From: Claveliimonas monacensis
GTDB lineage: Bacteria; Bacillota; Clostridia; Lachnospirales; Lachnospiraceae
Length of the DNA stretch: 64,000 nucleotides
Direction: 5' to 3'
Assembly (NCBI RefSeq): GCF_014982975.1
Contig: NZ_JADCKL010000003.1
Span: 124,001-188,000, forward strand
Shown: one piece after another, positions 33,970 through 43,016 of the stretch
Layout: every line of letters begins with the position of its first letter
Position numbering within the stretch: the first letter of the stretch is position 1
Position numbers and translations under genes: made by a program
The notes under the pieces: model-generated
The model's input: only the letters and a program-made list of their open reading frames with translations
Databases searched by the model: none
What the model was told of the DNA's origin: nothing

Positions 33970-34902
33970 ATGGGAAAGATATATAAAAGTGTAGAGGAAC
34001 TGATCGGCAGGACTCCCCTCCTGGAGGTGGCAAACCTGGAGAGAGAACAAGAACTCAAAGCCAGAGTGCTTGTAAAGCTGGAGTCCTACAATCCGGCAGG
34101 GAGCGTAAAAGACAGGGCAGCCCTCTTTATGATCCGGGATGCGGAGGAGAGAGGACTGATCCGCCCGGGGGATACGCTCATTGAGCCAACCAGCGGAAAC
34201 ACAGGCATCGGGCTTGCCTCTGTGGCGGCATCCCGGGGCTATCGGGTGATTTTTACCATGCCGGAAACAATGAGCGTGGAGAGAAGGAAGCTGCTTAAGA
34301 GTTACGGAGCACAGATCGTACTGACAGAGGGGGCAAAAGGCATGTCAGGCGCCATCGCAAAGGCGGAGGAGCTGGCAGCGTCCATGGAGGGAGCTGTTGT
34401 CCTGGGACAGTTCGTAAATGCCGCCAATCCCAAAGCCCACAGGGAGACCACCGGACCAGAGATCTGGGAGGATACAGATGGGAAAGTAGATATCTTTGTG
34501 GCAGGCGTGGGAACCGGAGGCACGGTTACCGGGACAGGCGGATTTTTGAAGGAGAAAAATCCGGACATCCACATCGTTGCCGTGGAGCCTGAGGATTCCC
34601 CGGTGCTTTCAGGCGGCAGGCCGGGCCCCCACGGGATCCAGGGAATCGGCGCAGGATTTGTGCCGGAGATCCTGGACACGGAAGTTTACAGTGAAGTGAT
34701 GAAAGTGAAGACACAGGAGGCCTTCGAGGCGGCCCGGCTGCTGGCTAAGCGTCAGGGTGTACTGGTGGGAATTTCATCCGGCGCAGCTCTCCACGCGGCA
34801 CTTCAGCTTGCCGGCCAGGACCGGTTCCAGGGCAAGACCATTGTGGCGCTTCTGCCGGACACAGGTGAGCGATACCTGTCCACAGCACTCTTTGAAGAGT
34901 AA
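33970..34902 (+). CDS. cysK: Cysteine synthase A (O-acetylserine sulfhydrylase)
   Basis: The 310-residue PLP enzyme has its Schiff-base lysine at 47 in NPAGSVKDR, the TSGNTG phosphate/substrate loop, and the GVGTGGTVTGTGG glycine loop. It makes cysteine from O-acetylserine and sulfide. The start is ATG 33970 behind AAAGGAG; an upstream in-frame ATG lacks a site. The adjacent CymR-like gene suggests the CysK-CymR regulatory complex known in Bacillus. Confidence 0.95.
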   Translation: MGKIYKSVEELIGRTPLLEVANLEREQELKARVLVKLESYNPAGSVKDRAALFMIRDAEERGLIRPGDTLIEPTSGNTGIGLASVAASRGYRVIFTMPETMSVERRKLLKSYGAQIVLTEGAKGMSGAIAKAEELAASMEGAVVLGQFVNAANPKAHRETTGPEIWEDTDGKVDIFVAGVGTGGTVTGTGGFLKEKNPDIHIVAVEPEDSPVLSGGRPGPHGIQGIGAGFVPEILDTEVYSEVMKVKTQEAFEAARLLAKRQGVLVGISSGAALHAALQLAGQDRFQGKTIVALLPDTGERYLSTALFEE

Positions 34903-34994
34903 GGGGGCGTAAGGTGCGGCTGGCACTTGACTGGATCTGCCCCAGCGTGTAAAGTAAAAGACATACAGAACAAAAAAGGGGCAGGAAGTATCAT

Positions 34995-36620
34995 ATGATT
35001 ACATTGACAGGGAAAAAGGTATCAGAAGGAATCGTAATCGGCCGGCTTGTGTTTTTTAACAGAGGGGAGCGGGAGATCCGCAAGATTTATGTGGAGGACG
35101 CTGAGAAAGAGCTGGTCAGATTTCAGAAGGCGAGAAAGAAGACAGCGGCGGAGATCCGTGAACTCTATGAAGAGTCGGCCAGTGAGCTGGGTGAGGCCAA
35201 CGCCACAATCTTTGAGATGCAGCAGATGGTCCTGGACGACGAGGAGTTTGTCAACCGGGTGGTGCGCATCATCACAGATCAGAAGCTGAATGCGGAGTAT
35301 GCGGTGAAGGAGTCTGTCGAGGATTTCCTGAAAGTTTTCTCCGCCAGACCGGAGAGTTATGTGCGGGGACATGAGGCGGATGTGCAGGATGTGGCGTCCC
35401 GCGTCCTGCGCATACTGTCCAGGAGCCGGAAAGACCGCATGTTTATGGATGAGCCGTTTATCATGGCGGCCAGAGATCTGTATCCCAGCGAGGCTGCCAG
35501 GCTGGACAAGACAAAAGTCCTGGGATTTGTCACAATGTATGGCTCCATCAACTCCCACACGGCGGTGCTCGCCAGGACAAAAGGCATTCCATCTGTGATC
35601 GGTATCGGTGAGGCTCTCAAGAGAGACTATGAGGGCAAAATGGTCATTATAGACGGGTTTGACGGAAAGCTGTATATTGAGCCGGACCAGACCACCATGG
35701 AGAAGATGAAGCAGAAAAAGCAGCAGAATCTCCAGAAAGTGGAGACGCTGGAGCGCCTGAAGGGAAAAGAGAATGTTACCCAGAGCGGCCAGAAAATTGA
35801 CGTGTGTGCCAACATTGGGAGCCGCGAGGACATCGAGAGAGTGCTGCGCAATGACGCAAACGGTATCGGTCTTTTCCGCAGCGAATTTCTCTACATGGAG
35901 TCTCCCGGAAAGCTGCCCACGGAGGATCAGCAATTCCAGGTGTACAAGCTGGCGGCGGAGGCCATGGGGACAAAGAAGGTTGTTGTGCGCACCGCTGACT
36001 TAGGCGGCGATAAGCTGCCCGAAAATATGGAGATCGCGGGAGAAAACAATCCTATGATGGGATACCGGGGGATCCGGATCTCTCTGGATAAAGAGGAGAT
36101 GTTCAAGACCCAGCTGCGAGCTATCCTGCGGGCGTCTGCTTTTGGAAATCTGCAGATCATGTTTCCTATGATCACCTCTGTCGAGGAGGTGGCAGGTGCG
36201 AAAAAAGTGCTGGAGAAGGCAAAGGCGGAACTGAAGGAAGAGAAGACGGCCTTTGATGAAAATATTAAAGTGGGAGTCATGATCGAGACACCGGCAGCGG
36301 TTATGATCAGCGGTGAGCTGGCAAGAGAAGTGGACTTTTTCAGCATTGGGACAAACGATCTGACCCAGTATACCCTGGCTATGGACCGCACCAATCGAAA
36401 ACTGACAGGATACTACAACGCGTACCACCCGGCGCTTGTCAAAATGATACGCATTGTGACCAACAATGTCCACCTGGAGGGAAAACATATCAGTATCTGC
36501 GGCGATCTGGCAGCAGACACGAATATGACGGAGACATTTATACAAATGGGGATAGATGAGCTCTCGGTGGCGCCGGGAAAAGTGCTGCCGCTTCGGAAGA
36601 AGATCAGGGAGATACGCTGA
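34995..36620 (+). CDS. ptsI: PTS enzyme I (phosphoenolpyruvate-protein phosphotransferase)
   Basis: The 541-residue protein has the N-terminal HPr-binding helices, the phosphorylatable His188 in NSHTAVLAR, the PEP-binding RTADLGGDK segment, the FFSIGTNDLTQYTLAMDR signature and the C-terminal CGDLAAD cysteine. It passes phosphate from PEP to HPr to start sugar uptake. No ptsH is adjacent. A weak promoter (TTGACT 34927, TAAAGT 34950) may serve it; otherwise it is read with cysK. It is slightly shorter than the common 570-residue form but all catalytic motifs are present. Confidence 0.95.
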   Translation: MITLTGKKVSEGIVIGRLVFFNRGEREIRKIYVEDAEKELVRFQKARKKTAAEIRELYEESASELGEANATIFEMQQMVLDDEEFVNRVVRIITDQKLNAEYAVKESVEDFLKVFSARPESYVRGHEADVQDVASRVLRILSRSRKDRMFMDEPFIMAARDLYPSEAARLDKTKVLGFVTMYGSINSHTAVLARTKGIPSVIGIGEALKRDYEGKMVIIDGFDGKLYIEPDQTTMEKMKQKKQQNLQKVETLERLKGKENVTQSGQKIDVCANIGSREDIERVLRNDANGIGLFRSEFLYMESPGKLPTEDQQFQVYKLAAEAMGTKKVVVRTADLGGDKLPENMEIAGENNPMMGYRGIRISLDKEEMFKTQLRAILRASAFGNLQIMFPMITSVEEVAGAKKVLEKAKAELKEEKTAFDENIKVGVMIETPAAVMISGELAREVDFFSIGTNDLTQYTLAMDRTNRKLTGYYNAYHPALVKMIRIVTNNVHLEGKHISICGDLAADTNMTETFIQMGIDELSVAPGKVLPLRKKIREIR

Positions 36621-36652
36621 TCTTACAGGAAATTTGATGTCAGGAGCAGCCT

Positions 36653-37804
36653 ATGAGATATATCAGACCGGTTTATTATGATGATTTCAGATGTGTGGCG
36701 GGGAAGTGCCCCGCCTCCTGCTGTGAGGGGTGGCAGATCGTCATCGATGAGGAGTCTCTCCAGAAGTACAGGAACTATTCCGGAGAGTTCGGCGTGCGGA
36801 TGAAGCGGTCTGTCTCCTGGGATGACGGCACCTTCCGTCAGCATGAGGGGCGCTGCGCTATGCTCAACAAAGAGGGACTGTGTGATCTCTATATAGAAAA
36901 AGGGGAAGACGCGCTGTGCCATACATGTACGCAGTATCCCAGACATGTGGAGGAGTTTGAAAATGTGAGGGAGTTTTCCCTCTCCCTGTCCTGCCCGGAG
37001 GCAGCCAGGATCATGCTGGAAGCTGCGGATGACCTTTCTTTTGTGGCAGAGGACACAGATGAGGAGGAAACATTTGAGGAGGGCTTTGACTTTCTCTTGT
37101 ATACCAAACTGGTGGATGCAAGGGAGGTTCTGTATGCACTGCTTGGAAAGCGGGAAGTGACTTTTGAGCAGAAGGAGCGTTTCTGTCTGGCCTTTGCAGG
37201 AGGGATACAGGACTTTCTGGAGGAAGGCGACTTTTCTGGTATGGAAGAATGGATACAGGCTGGTATGGAGGGAGAGCAGACGCCTCCATCCGGCGAAAGG
37301 TGGCTGCTGCACCGCGGGGCCCTGACCCGGCGCACCATGCTGCTGGAAGAACTGGAGATCCTGAAAGGGCTGGAGAGGCTGGATCCCTGCTGGGAAGAGC
37401 TGCTTGGAGAGGAGCAGACTTTTCTTCTTATGGCAGGAGATGAGGAATATGAGAAGATACGGGCCAGCTTCCGCGAGAGCCAGATCAGCTGCGGACCGGG
37501 AAAGGAAGAGTGGGACAGAAGTCTGGAAAGGCTGGCTCTGTTTTTTATCTACACCTATTTCTGCGGCGCGGTATACGATGACGCAGTCCATGCCAAGGTG
37601 TGCCTGGCGTTTTTCTCAGTTGAGTGGATACAGGAACTGCTGATGATGGAGTGGTATGTTCACGGAGCCAGTGCTGATATGGCGGCGCTGATACAGATGT
37701 CTTACCGCTATGCAAGGGAGATTGAGCATTCAGATGCAAATCTGAATGCTCTGGACGACTACTTTTGGAACAGAACGCATACATATAACCTATCAGAGCG
37801 CTGA
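36653..37804 (+). CDS. FliB-like lysine N-methylase family protein
   Basis: The 383-residue protein begins with the Cys cluster of the flagellin lysine-N-methylase (FliB/YkgJ) family: C14, C19, C23, C24 in RCVAGKCPASCCEGW. More cysteines follow in GRCAMLNKEGLC and LCHTCTQYPR, likely binding a metal or Fe-S centre. FliB methylates surface lysines of flagellin in Salmonella. No flagellar gene lies in this window, so another protein substrate is possible. A CAGGAG lies just before the ATG, 32 bases after ptsI. It ends at a good terminator. Confidence 0.78.
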   Translation: MRYIRPVYYDDFRCVAGKCPASCCEGWQIVIDEESLQKYRNYSGEFGVRMKRSVSWDDGTFRQHEGRCAMLNKEGLCDLYIEKGEDALCHTCTQYPRHVEEFENVREFSLSLSCPEAARIMLEAADDLSFVAEDTDEEETFEEGFDFLLYTKLVDAREVLYALLGKREVTFEQKERFCLAFAGGIQDFLEEGDFSGMEEWIQAGMEGEQTPPSGERWLLHRGALTRRTMLLEELEILKGLERLDPCWEELLGEEQTFLLMAGDEEYEKIRASFRESQISCGPGKEEWDRSLERLALFFIYTYFCGAVYDDAVHAKVCLAFFSVEWIQELLMMEWYVHGASADMAALIQMSYRYAREIEHSDANLNALDDYFWNRTHTYNLSER

Positions 37805-37839
37805 GCCGGTCTATTGCTGTCCGGTCCAGCGCTCTTTTT
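37795..37839 (+). terminator. Rho-independent terminator
   Basis: A 9-bp outer stem (37795-37803 with 37827-37835), extended by an inner CCGG pairing, is followed by TTTTT. It overlaps the stop of the FliB-like gene. Confidence 0.85.
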
Positions 37840-37996
37840 GCATGTCTGAACACAGGTTTGAATGTGAAAATGCCCGGACTTGTCTGTGCCGGACTATGAG
37901 GGGGCTGCCCACTCTGCGGGAGGAGGCTGAGAGAGGCCGGGAAGCGGGAAGGAAATGGAGAGAAAAGTATTTTGAAGAAATATAGTCCCCTGTGTG

Positions 37997-38815
37997 TTAC
38001 CTTGAAAAGAGCTTTCTAAGTATACAGCTTATGACGCCTGCAATGCACAGAGGGAGAAGCGTGGAGCTGAGGGATCCGTAGATTTCTACAGCTCCCCTAA
38101 GCCCCGTCAGGGGCGTAGGAGATCCGGGGATGAAGCCTGCCAGGATGTAGGCCAGGACAGAGCCGGCACCCATAAGAATGAAAGAGAACATGCCCCTCCC
38201 TGTATCACTCTGGAAGCTGCGGCGCCCGTCCCTGGCAACCCGGGGACCCGTCAGCGCCCACAGGAAGGAGATAAGTTCAAAGAGCAGCAGAAAAAGGGCG
38301 AATGCTGCATAGGCTCCCATGGTATAATTTCGCTCTGCCAGGGCTGTGGCCGGATTTCCGTAGGTGTAGAGCCCCTCCAGGAAGTGAGCTCCCATAATAA
38401 AGGTAATCACTGCGATCAGCACAAGGGATGCGATTTTACACACCATCTGTATGAGCCGCGCTGCGGCCTTAGCGCCTGTCTGCGCTGTCTTTTTTACGGG
38501 GGAGAGGATATTGTGTCTGCTTCTGGAACGGGACTTTTCCCGCCTGTCTTGCTGCCTGTCCCGGTCTCTTTTTTTGCTCTGTCTGGAGTCGCTCTCTTTT
38601 TTGCCCTGCTTTTTGCGGCGCCGGTCATCGTACTCATCGTCATCAGGATCCTCATCCTCAAGATCTTCATTCTCCAGGAGATCATAATCCTCCAGGCTGT
38701 CAGTGTCTGCCAGCTTGTTCGTGCGGGTGTCATTTATATTGATCTCGGGCAGATCTTCCTCATAGATTACCTCAAAGTCGTCATCGAAAAAGTCACTGTA
38801 TGATTTGCCGTTCAT
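37997..38815 (-). CDS. Hypothetical four-helix membrane protein with charged N-terminal tail
   Basis: Of 272 residues, the first ~110 are disordered and highly charged: an acidic part (DFFDDDFEVIYEEDLPEI, EDEDPDDDEYDD) followed by a basic part (RRRKKQGKKES ... RDRDRQQDRREKSRSRSRH). Four hydrophobic helices follow (about 128-150, 168-190, 207-228, 245-265). I recognise no family. The bipartite acid/base tail followed by a membrane domain suggests an anchored scaffold. It has a perfect AAAGGAGG and appears monocistronic. Confidence 0.6.
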   Translation of the reverse strand: MNGKSYSDFFDDDFEVIYEEDLPEININDTRTNKLADTDSLEDYDLLENEDLEDEDPDDDEYDDRRRKKQGKKESDSRQSKKRDRDRQQDRREKSRSRSRHNILSPVKKTAQTGAKAAARLIQMVCKIASLVLIAVITFIMGAHFLEGLYTYGNPATALAERNYTMGAYAAFALFLLLFELISFLWALTGPRVARDGRRSFQSDTGRGMFSFILMGAGSVLAYILAGFIPGSPTPLTGLRGAVEIYGSLSSTLLPLCIAGVISCILRKLFSR

Positions 38816-38920
38816 ATGTATACCTCCTTTATAACAGGACTATTCTATAATGTATGCCCGGGCGATGCAAGCAAAGACACAGAAGCTTTATAAAGTCATA
38901 AGGTTTTCTTCAGAAATCCG

Positions 38921-38958
38921 AAAAAATGGGCAGGGGCATCAAAAGATGCTGCCTGCCC
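38921..38958 (-). terminator. Terminator of the solute-binding protein gene
   Basis: Read on the minus strand, a 12-13 bp stem (38958-38945 with 38940-38928, small bulge) with an AAAA/TTTT loop is followed by a T-run. It lies 110 bases after the stop codon. Confidence 0.7.
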
Positions 38959-39067
38959 GGCTGCCCTTGCGCTGCAGTGACACAGGCAGGACAGCGATAT
39001 ATATGATCAGCCTGCACAGCAGGATGGTCCACCAGGTTTTGAGACAGCCCCTTTCCGGGTAACATAT

Positions 39068-40105
39068 CTATTTGGCTGCCTCCCGGGCAAATTCGGTTGT
39101 CACGAGATCTTCGTAGGGAGCCCTCTTTTCCAGTTCGCCTGCGTCTTCCAGAATATCCTGGAGCAGATCAAAACTGTCCTCTGAGAAGACCAGATTGTCA
39201 GCCCATGTATCCTGGTCGTAGTAGCGGGTTACGATCGTGGTGATCGTATCCAGATCCGTCTCCTCAAACTGCGGAGCTATGATGCCGGCGATCTCTTCCG
39301 GCGTATGGCTCTGTACATAGTCCATTCCCTTTTGAAGAGCATTGGTAAATCCCTGGATCACGTCCGGGTTCTCCTCTATATAGCTTTTCTTCGCAGAGAA
39401 TGCGGTGTAGGGGACATAGCCGCTGTCTGTACCCAGGGACGCCACTACATAGCCTTTTCCCTCCTGCTCCAGGCTGGTGGCTCCCGGTTCGAATTCCACA
39501 GTAAAATCCCCCTGCCCCCCGGCAAACGCTGCGGCGGTGGAACCAAAGTCAATGCTCTGGTCTATGGACAGGTCTTTCTGCGGATCTATGCCGTTCTGGC
39601 GCAGGATATATTCGAATACCATCTCCGGCATACCGCCCTTGCGGCCGCCCAGAACAAGATGGCCTTTCAGATCTTCCCAGGAAAAGTCATTCATGGGTTC
39701 CCGGGCTACAAGGAAATTGCCTGCCCGCTGAGTCAGCTGGGCAAAATTGACAACATAGTCCTCTGCCCCCTCGTTGTAAGTGTAGATGGAGGCCTCGGAT
39801 CCCATGAAACCAATGTCGGCCTCGCCGGAGAGGACAGCGGTCATCGTCTTGTCGGCGCCAAAACCATTCACCAGTTCGACCTGTACCCCCTCCTCTTCAA
39901 AGTAGCCCTCCTCTATGGCGACATACATAGGGGCGTAGAAAATAGAATGGGCTACCTCGTTCAGTACAACCTTTGTCAGTTCTTTGGAGTCGCCGTCAGT
40001 CTGGCCGCTGTCAGAACTGACTTCCTTCTCCTTGGCTGAGCAGCCGGCCAGGACAGATAAGGCCAGGACGGCTGCCAGCATTGCGCTAAATAGACGCTTT
40101 TTCAT
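39068..40105 (-). CDS. SsuA/THI5-like ABC substrate-binding lipoprotein
   Basis: The 345-residue protein has a lipoprotein signal peptide (basic start, hydrophobic core, LAGC lipobox with Cys22) and then the periplasmic-binding type 2 fold seen in aliphatic sulfonate, taurine and thiamine-precursor binding proteins (HSIFYAPMYVAIEEGYF, GEADIGFMGSEASIY, GGRKGGMPEMVFEYIL). It should sit on the outer face of the membrane and feed an ABC importer. No permease or ATPase of that type is adjacent. The ligand is not predictable. AAGGAGG lies upstream of the ATG. Confidence 0.85.
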   Translation of the reverse strand: MKKRLFSAMLAAVLALSVLAGCSAKEKEVSSDSGQTDGDSKELTKVVLNEVAHSIFYAPMYVAIEEGYFEEEGVQVELVNGFGADKTMTAVLSGEADIGFMGSEASIYTYNEGAEDYVVNFAQLTQRAGNFLVAREPMNDFSWEDLKGHLVLGGRKGGMPEMVFEYILRQNGIDPQKDLSIDQSIDFGSTAAAFAGGQGDFTVEFEPGATSLEQEGKGYVVASLGTDSGYVPYTAFSAKKSYIEENPDVIQGFTNALQKGMDYVQSHTPEEIAGIIAPQFEETDLDTITTIVTRYYDQDTWADNLVFSEDSFDLLQDILEDAGELEKRAPYEDLVTTEFAREAAK

Positions 40106-40159
40106 AATATCCTCCTTAAAAATTCTGGTGGTTTAGTATATGCGGAAGGAGGAAAAGTG

Positions 40160-40636
40160 CTAACATACCACAATAATACGCCTGGGCGTGGTCTGGGGCG
40201 GCAGGCTCATAGTGGTGGCGGAGTAGTAGACAATGAGAAGCCGTCCGCCCAGACTGCAGTTGAATCTCTGACCGTTGGAGGTCATGATCTGAGTAGAGGG
40301 AGCTACATTCAGTTTCAGTGACTGATCCACAGCCAGAAGGTTGTCGTCAAACCACCCGGCATAGATGGTTTCGTTAGAATTCTTGCGGCTGATGATCACA
40401 GCCTGATACTCTGGCGGATATACGAGGGGAATGGCCAGATTGCTGTCGTAGAAAGCTGTCACCAGCATACCGGCCCGCAGATGGATCTCCTGGACAACGT
40501 AGGTGGAGGGGCTGACGATAAAATTGGATACGCCGCTGTTGTTTACAATGGAGACCTGCAGGGAGCAGCAGTCCTGGGAAAGAGGCGTGATGCGCTGGAT
40601 CACACCGCTTACCGGGACGAGTGTTTGATTTTCCAT
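40160..40636 (-). CDS. Conserved-looking hypothetical protein, 158 aa
   Basis: The protein is predominantly beta-strand forming, with alternating hydrophobic stretches (SGVIQRITPLSQDCCSLQ, LRAGMLVTAFYDSN, QAVIISRKN, GGRLLIVYYSATT), no signal peptide and no membrane helix. The pattern resembles a small barrel or OB-like domain, but I cannot name a family. Codon use and the third-position pattern look normal for the window. An AAAAGGA lies about 12 bases before ATG 40636. It shares direction with the 72-aa gene 54 bases upstream and may be cotranscribed. Confidence 0.55.
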   Translation of the reverse strand: MENQTLVPVSGVIQRITPLSQDCCSLQVSIVNNSGVSNFIVSPSTYVVQEIHLRAGMLVTAFYDSNLAIPLVYPPEYQAVIISRKNSNETIYAGWFDDNLLAVDQSLKLNVAPSTQIMTSNGQRFNCSLGGRLLIVYYSATTMSLPPQTTPRRIIVVC

Positions 40637-40690
40637 AGTGATACAGTCCTTTTTTCCTTACTATATGCCGGGAACAAGGAATGTGTTTCT

Positions 40691-40909
40691 CTATTTTTCC
40701 TTTGGGGGAAATTTGGGCGGGCGATATTGATAGGCATACAGGTCCTGGTAGGATTCTCGCTCTGCCTCGGAGACCGGGGCGGCGGGGATCAGACCGGTAC
40801 AGTCGCCGGCTGACGCGGCGCCCGCCATGTAGTCATAGGAGTCGATGAGGGACTGGTTTTCTCTGTCTTTTTCTGAAGTGGATACAGTTTTGTTTTTCTC
40901 ATTCTTCAT
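40691..40909 (-). CDS. Hypothetical 72-aa Tyr/Pro-rich protein
   Basis: A small soluble protein with a charged start (MKNEKNKTVSTSEKDRE) and a Tyr- and Pro-rich end (YQDLYAYQYRPPKFPPKEK), probably disordered. GAGGAGG lies about 10 bases before ATG 40909, a strong site that supports expression. I know no family. It precedes the 158-aa gene on the same strand. Confidence 0.5.
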   Translation of the reverse strand: MKNEKNKTVSTSEKDRENQSLIDSYDYMAGAASAGDCTGLIPAAPVSEAERESYQDLYAYQYRPPKFPPKEK

Positions 40910-41039
40910 AGAACTGAGGCCTCCTCTATTTGCTAAATAAAATAGTTTACGTTATAATAATTGCCGGACAGAGGAATTTTATACTTTATCAGAGTGAAGA
41001 AAATAGAGACAAGCGACAGCAAATGACAAGGAGGAAGAG

Positions 41040-41765
41040 ATGGAAATTAAAATTGATACCCACACCCACACCATTGCCAGCGGACATGCCTACAATACAA
41101 TCCGGGAAATGGCTTCTATGGCTGCGCGGAAAGGGCTTGAGGGACTTGCTATTACGGAGCATGCGCCGAAGATGCCCGGAAGCTGCGGACTCTACTATTT
41201 CCAAAATCTGAAGGTAGTCCCAAGACAGATGGAGAATCTGCGCCTTCTCTTTGGCGTAGAGCTGAATATCCTGGATGAAAACGGTACGGTGGACTTGCCG
41301 GAGAATACGATACGTTCTCTGGATATAGCAGTGGCAAGTATTCATCCTCCATGCTACGGAAGGACCAGTGGGAAGGAGGAGAACACGAGAGCCTATGTCA
41401 ATGCTATGAAGAAGGAGGTTATCGACATTATCGGGCATCCTGATGACGGGCGGTACGGGCCGGATTACGATATTCTTGCCAGGACTGCCAGGGAGACGGG
41501 AACTCTGCTGGAGATCAACAATTCTTCTCTGCGGCCGGGAGGCTTCCGGGAAAATACTTATGAAAATGCGTTGGAAATGCTCCGCTGCTGTAAAAAGTAT
41601 GGTACAATGGTCACCCTGGGCAGCGATGCACATGTGGATGTGGATATTGTGAACACAGAGTATTCACAGCGTCTGTTGTTGGAGGCGGATTTCCCGGAAG
41701 AGCTGGTGGCTAATACGTCTTTAGAGAAGCTGCTGTCTGTTCTGAAACGCAGGGCCTGGCGCTGA
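41040..41765 (+). CDS. PHP-domain phosphatase (YcdX-like)
   Basis: The 241-residue protein has all PHP metal motifs: DTHTHT at 6-11, TEHAPK, GVELNI, SIHPPCYG, IGHPDDGRYG and GSDAHVDVD. It lacks any polymerase or helicase fusion, which places it with YcdX-like stand-alone phosphoesterases that act on phosphorylated small substrates with a trinuclear zinc or manganese centre. AAGGAGG overlaps the region just before ATG 41040, and a TATAAT lies near 40955. It is clearly different from the other PHP protein at 6259. Confidence 0.87.
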   Translation: MEIKIDTHTHTIASGHAYNTIREMASMAARKGLEGLAITEHAPKMPGSCGLYYFQNLKVVPRQMENLRLLFGVELNILDENGTVDLPENTIRSLDIAVASIHPPCYGRTSGKEENTRAYVNAMKKEVIDIIGHPDDGRYGPDYDILARTARETGTLLEINNSSLRPGGFRENTYENALEMLRCCKKYGTMVTLGSDAHVDVDIVNTEYSQRLLLEADFPEELVANTSLEKLLSVLKRRAWR

Positions 41766-41887
41766 GAAACAGGGAATGCGGTATATGGGGCGCATGGAGG
41801 AAAATATTCTGCCCGCCTATGGACTTTATGAATTTAGTGTGCTAAAATATACGCATAATGAATTTCACTTCGGAGGAGAGAATAAAT

Positions 41888-42184
41888 ATGAGCAAAAAAA
41901 TCAGGACAGAGGCGGTTGACTATCTCTTTAGCGCCATACTGAGTCTGAAAGATAAAGAAGAGTGTTATATATTTTTTGAAGATATCTGCACGATCAATGA
42001 GCTGCTTTCCCTGTCTCAGAGGTTTGAGGTGGCAAAGATGCTCAGAGAGCACAAGACCTATCTGGAAATTGCAGATAAAACCGGAGCATCCACTGCAACT
42101 ATAAGCAGGGTGAACCGTTCTCTGAATTATGGAAATGACGGGTACGACATGGTATTTGAGAGGATTAATCCTAAAGAAGACTAA
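41888..42184 (+). CDS. YerC/YecD family TrpR-like regulator
   Basis: The 98-residue helical protein matches the YerC/YecD family of TrpR-related repressors. It has the SLSQRFEVAKMLREHKTYLEIA helices followed by the DNA-recognition helix-turn-helix (TGASTATISRVNRSL) near residues 62-80. Family members are small DNA-binding proteins often linked to purine or cell-division genes; ligand and targets are unknown here. ATG 41888 follows GGAGGAG; ten upstream in-frame codons are disfavoured. It has its own terminator. Confidence 0.85.
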   Translation: MSKKIRTEAVDYLFSAILSLKDKEECYIFFEDICTINELLSLSQRFEVAKMLREHKTYLEIADKTGASTATISRVNRSLNYGNDGYDMVFERINPKED

Positions 42185-42190
42185 ATGAAA

Positions 42191-42220
42191 AAGAAGATTG
42201 CGCTGTGCAATCTTCTTTTT
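42191..42220. terminator. Bidirectional terminator
   Basis: A perfect 11-bp stem (42191-42201 with 42207-42217) is flanked by A-rich and T-rich runs on its two sides. It serves the YerC gene and the convergent DUF1836 gene. Confidence 0.88.
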
Positions 42221-42228
42221 TATGCTCT

Positions 42229-42831
42229 TTACTTTTTCCCTTCCGGATCAGGGAGCTGGTCGATCAGCTTTTCCATGAGAAGTTTTTTTACATAGACATC
42301 AAACGCAAGGCTGCAGATAAAAGAGAAAAGCTGCAGAGCCTCCCGGTCTTCTTCCGGAGCGTCCTGGAAGGTATCGGAAGCAGTGCTGTACATTTTAGCA
42401 ATATCCTTAGCCAGCTGGTCGATCCTGGATTTCTCCAGGCTGCAGACTTCTTCATACACAGAAGTGATGTCAAAGTCCTTTCCGTTGTGGAAGTACTTCT
42501 CTGTGAGAGGCTTCAGCAGAGTCTCAATATCCCGGATAGAAAGGATATTTTTAAAGTAGTAGATAAAGATCAGGACCAGCACATGCTCTTTAGAATATTT
42601 CTTTTTCACCGGAGGGGGAAGAAGATTGTTCTTTGCATAGTTGTTGATCATGGTCTTTGTCAGGATCTTGTCCTCGTTGTACCGGCGGGTGGAGCCGAGC
42701 TGGCTCTCCATAAATGTTGTGACCTGGTCCATATAGAGATCAATATTTGGAATATCCTGAGGTTTCACGTAGTCAATCCGTGACAGACTCTGCAGAATAC
42801 TGTTCAGCATATCTTTTGTATCAATTGTCAT
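42229..42831 (-). CDS. DUF1836 domain protein
   Basis: The 200-residue protein has the DUF1836 core (PQDIPNIDLYMDQVTTFM, TKTMINNYAKNNLLPPP, KEHVLVLIFIYYFKNILS), which reads like a MerR-type winged helix followed by helices. That suggests a DNA-binding or adaptor role, but the family is uncharacterised. The C-terminal half is helical and acidic. GAGGTG lies before the start. It diverges from the NYN-domain gene. Confidence 0.82.
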   Translation of the reverse strand: MTIDTKDMLNSILQSLSRIDYVKPQDIPNIDLYMDQVTTFMESQLGSTRRYNEDKILTKTMINNYAKNNLLPPPVKKKYSKEHVLVLIFIYYFKNILSIRDIETLLKPLTEKYFHNGKDFDITSVYEEVCSLEKSRIDQLAKDIAKMYSTASDTFQDAPEEDREALQLFSFICSLAFDVYVKKLLMEKLIDQLPDPEGKK

Positions 42832-43016
42832 AGTTTCACCACCTCAATATCCCCATTATATAGTATTAAAAACCAGATGACAAGAGCGGCTTGGAAATGT
42901 TTTCTGAATATATTTTCCACATTTCTTTCCGCCTTTACTATATCCCGGCAGAAAATTCTGCTATAATAAATAAGAATGCCATATTCAGAACGGAAAACAA
43001 CGGGGAGGTAACAGGC

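Noticed and set aside
37842-37985. Possible 47-aa Cys/Arg-rich protein starting MSEHRFECEN
   Set aside because: The ATG follows a terminator directly, there is no ribosome binding site, and the composition looks random.
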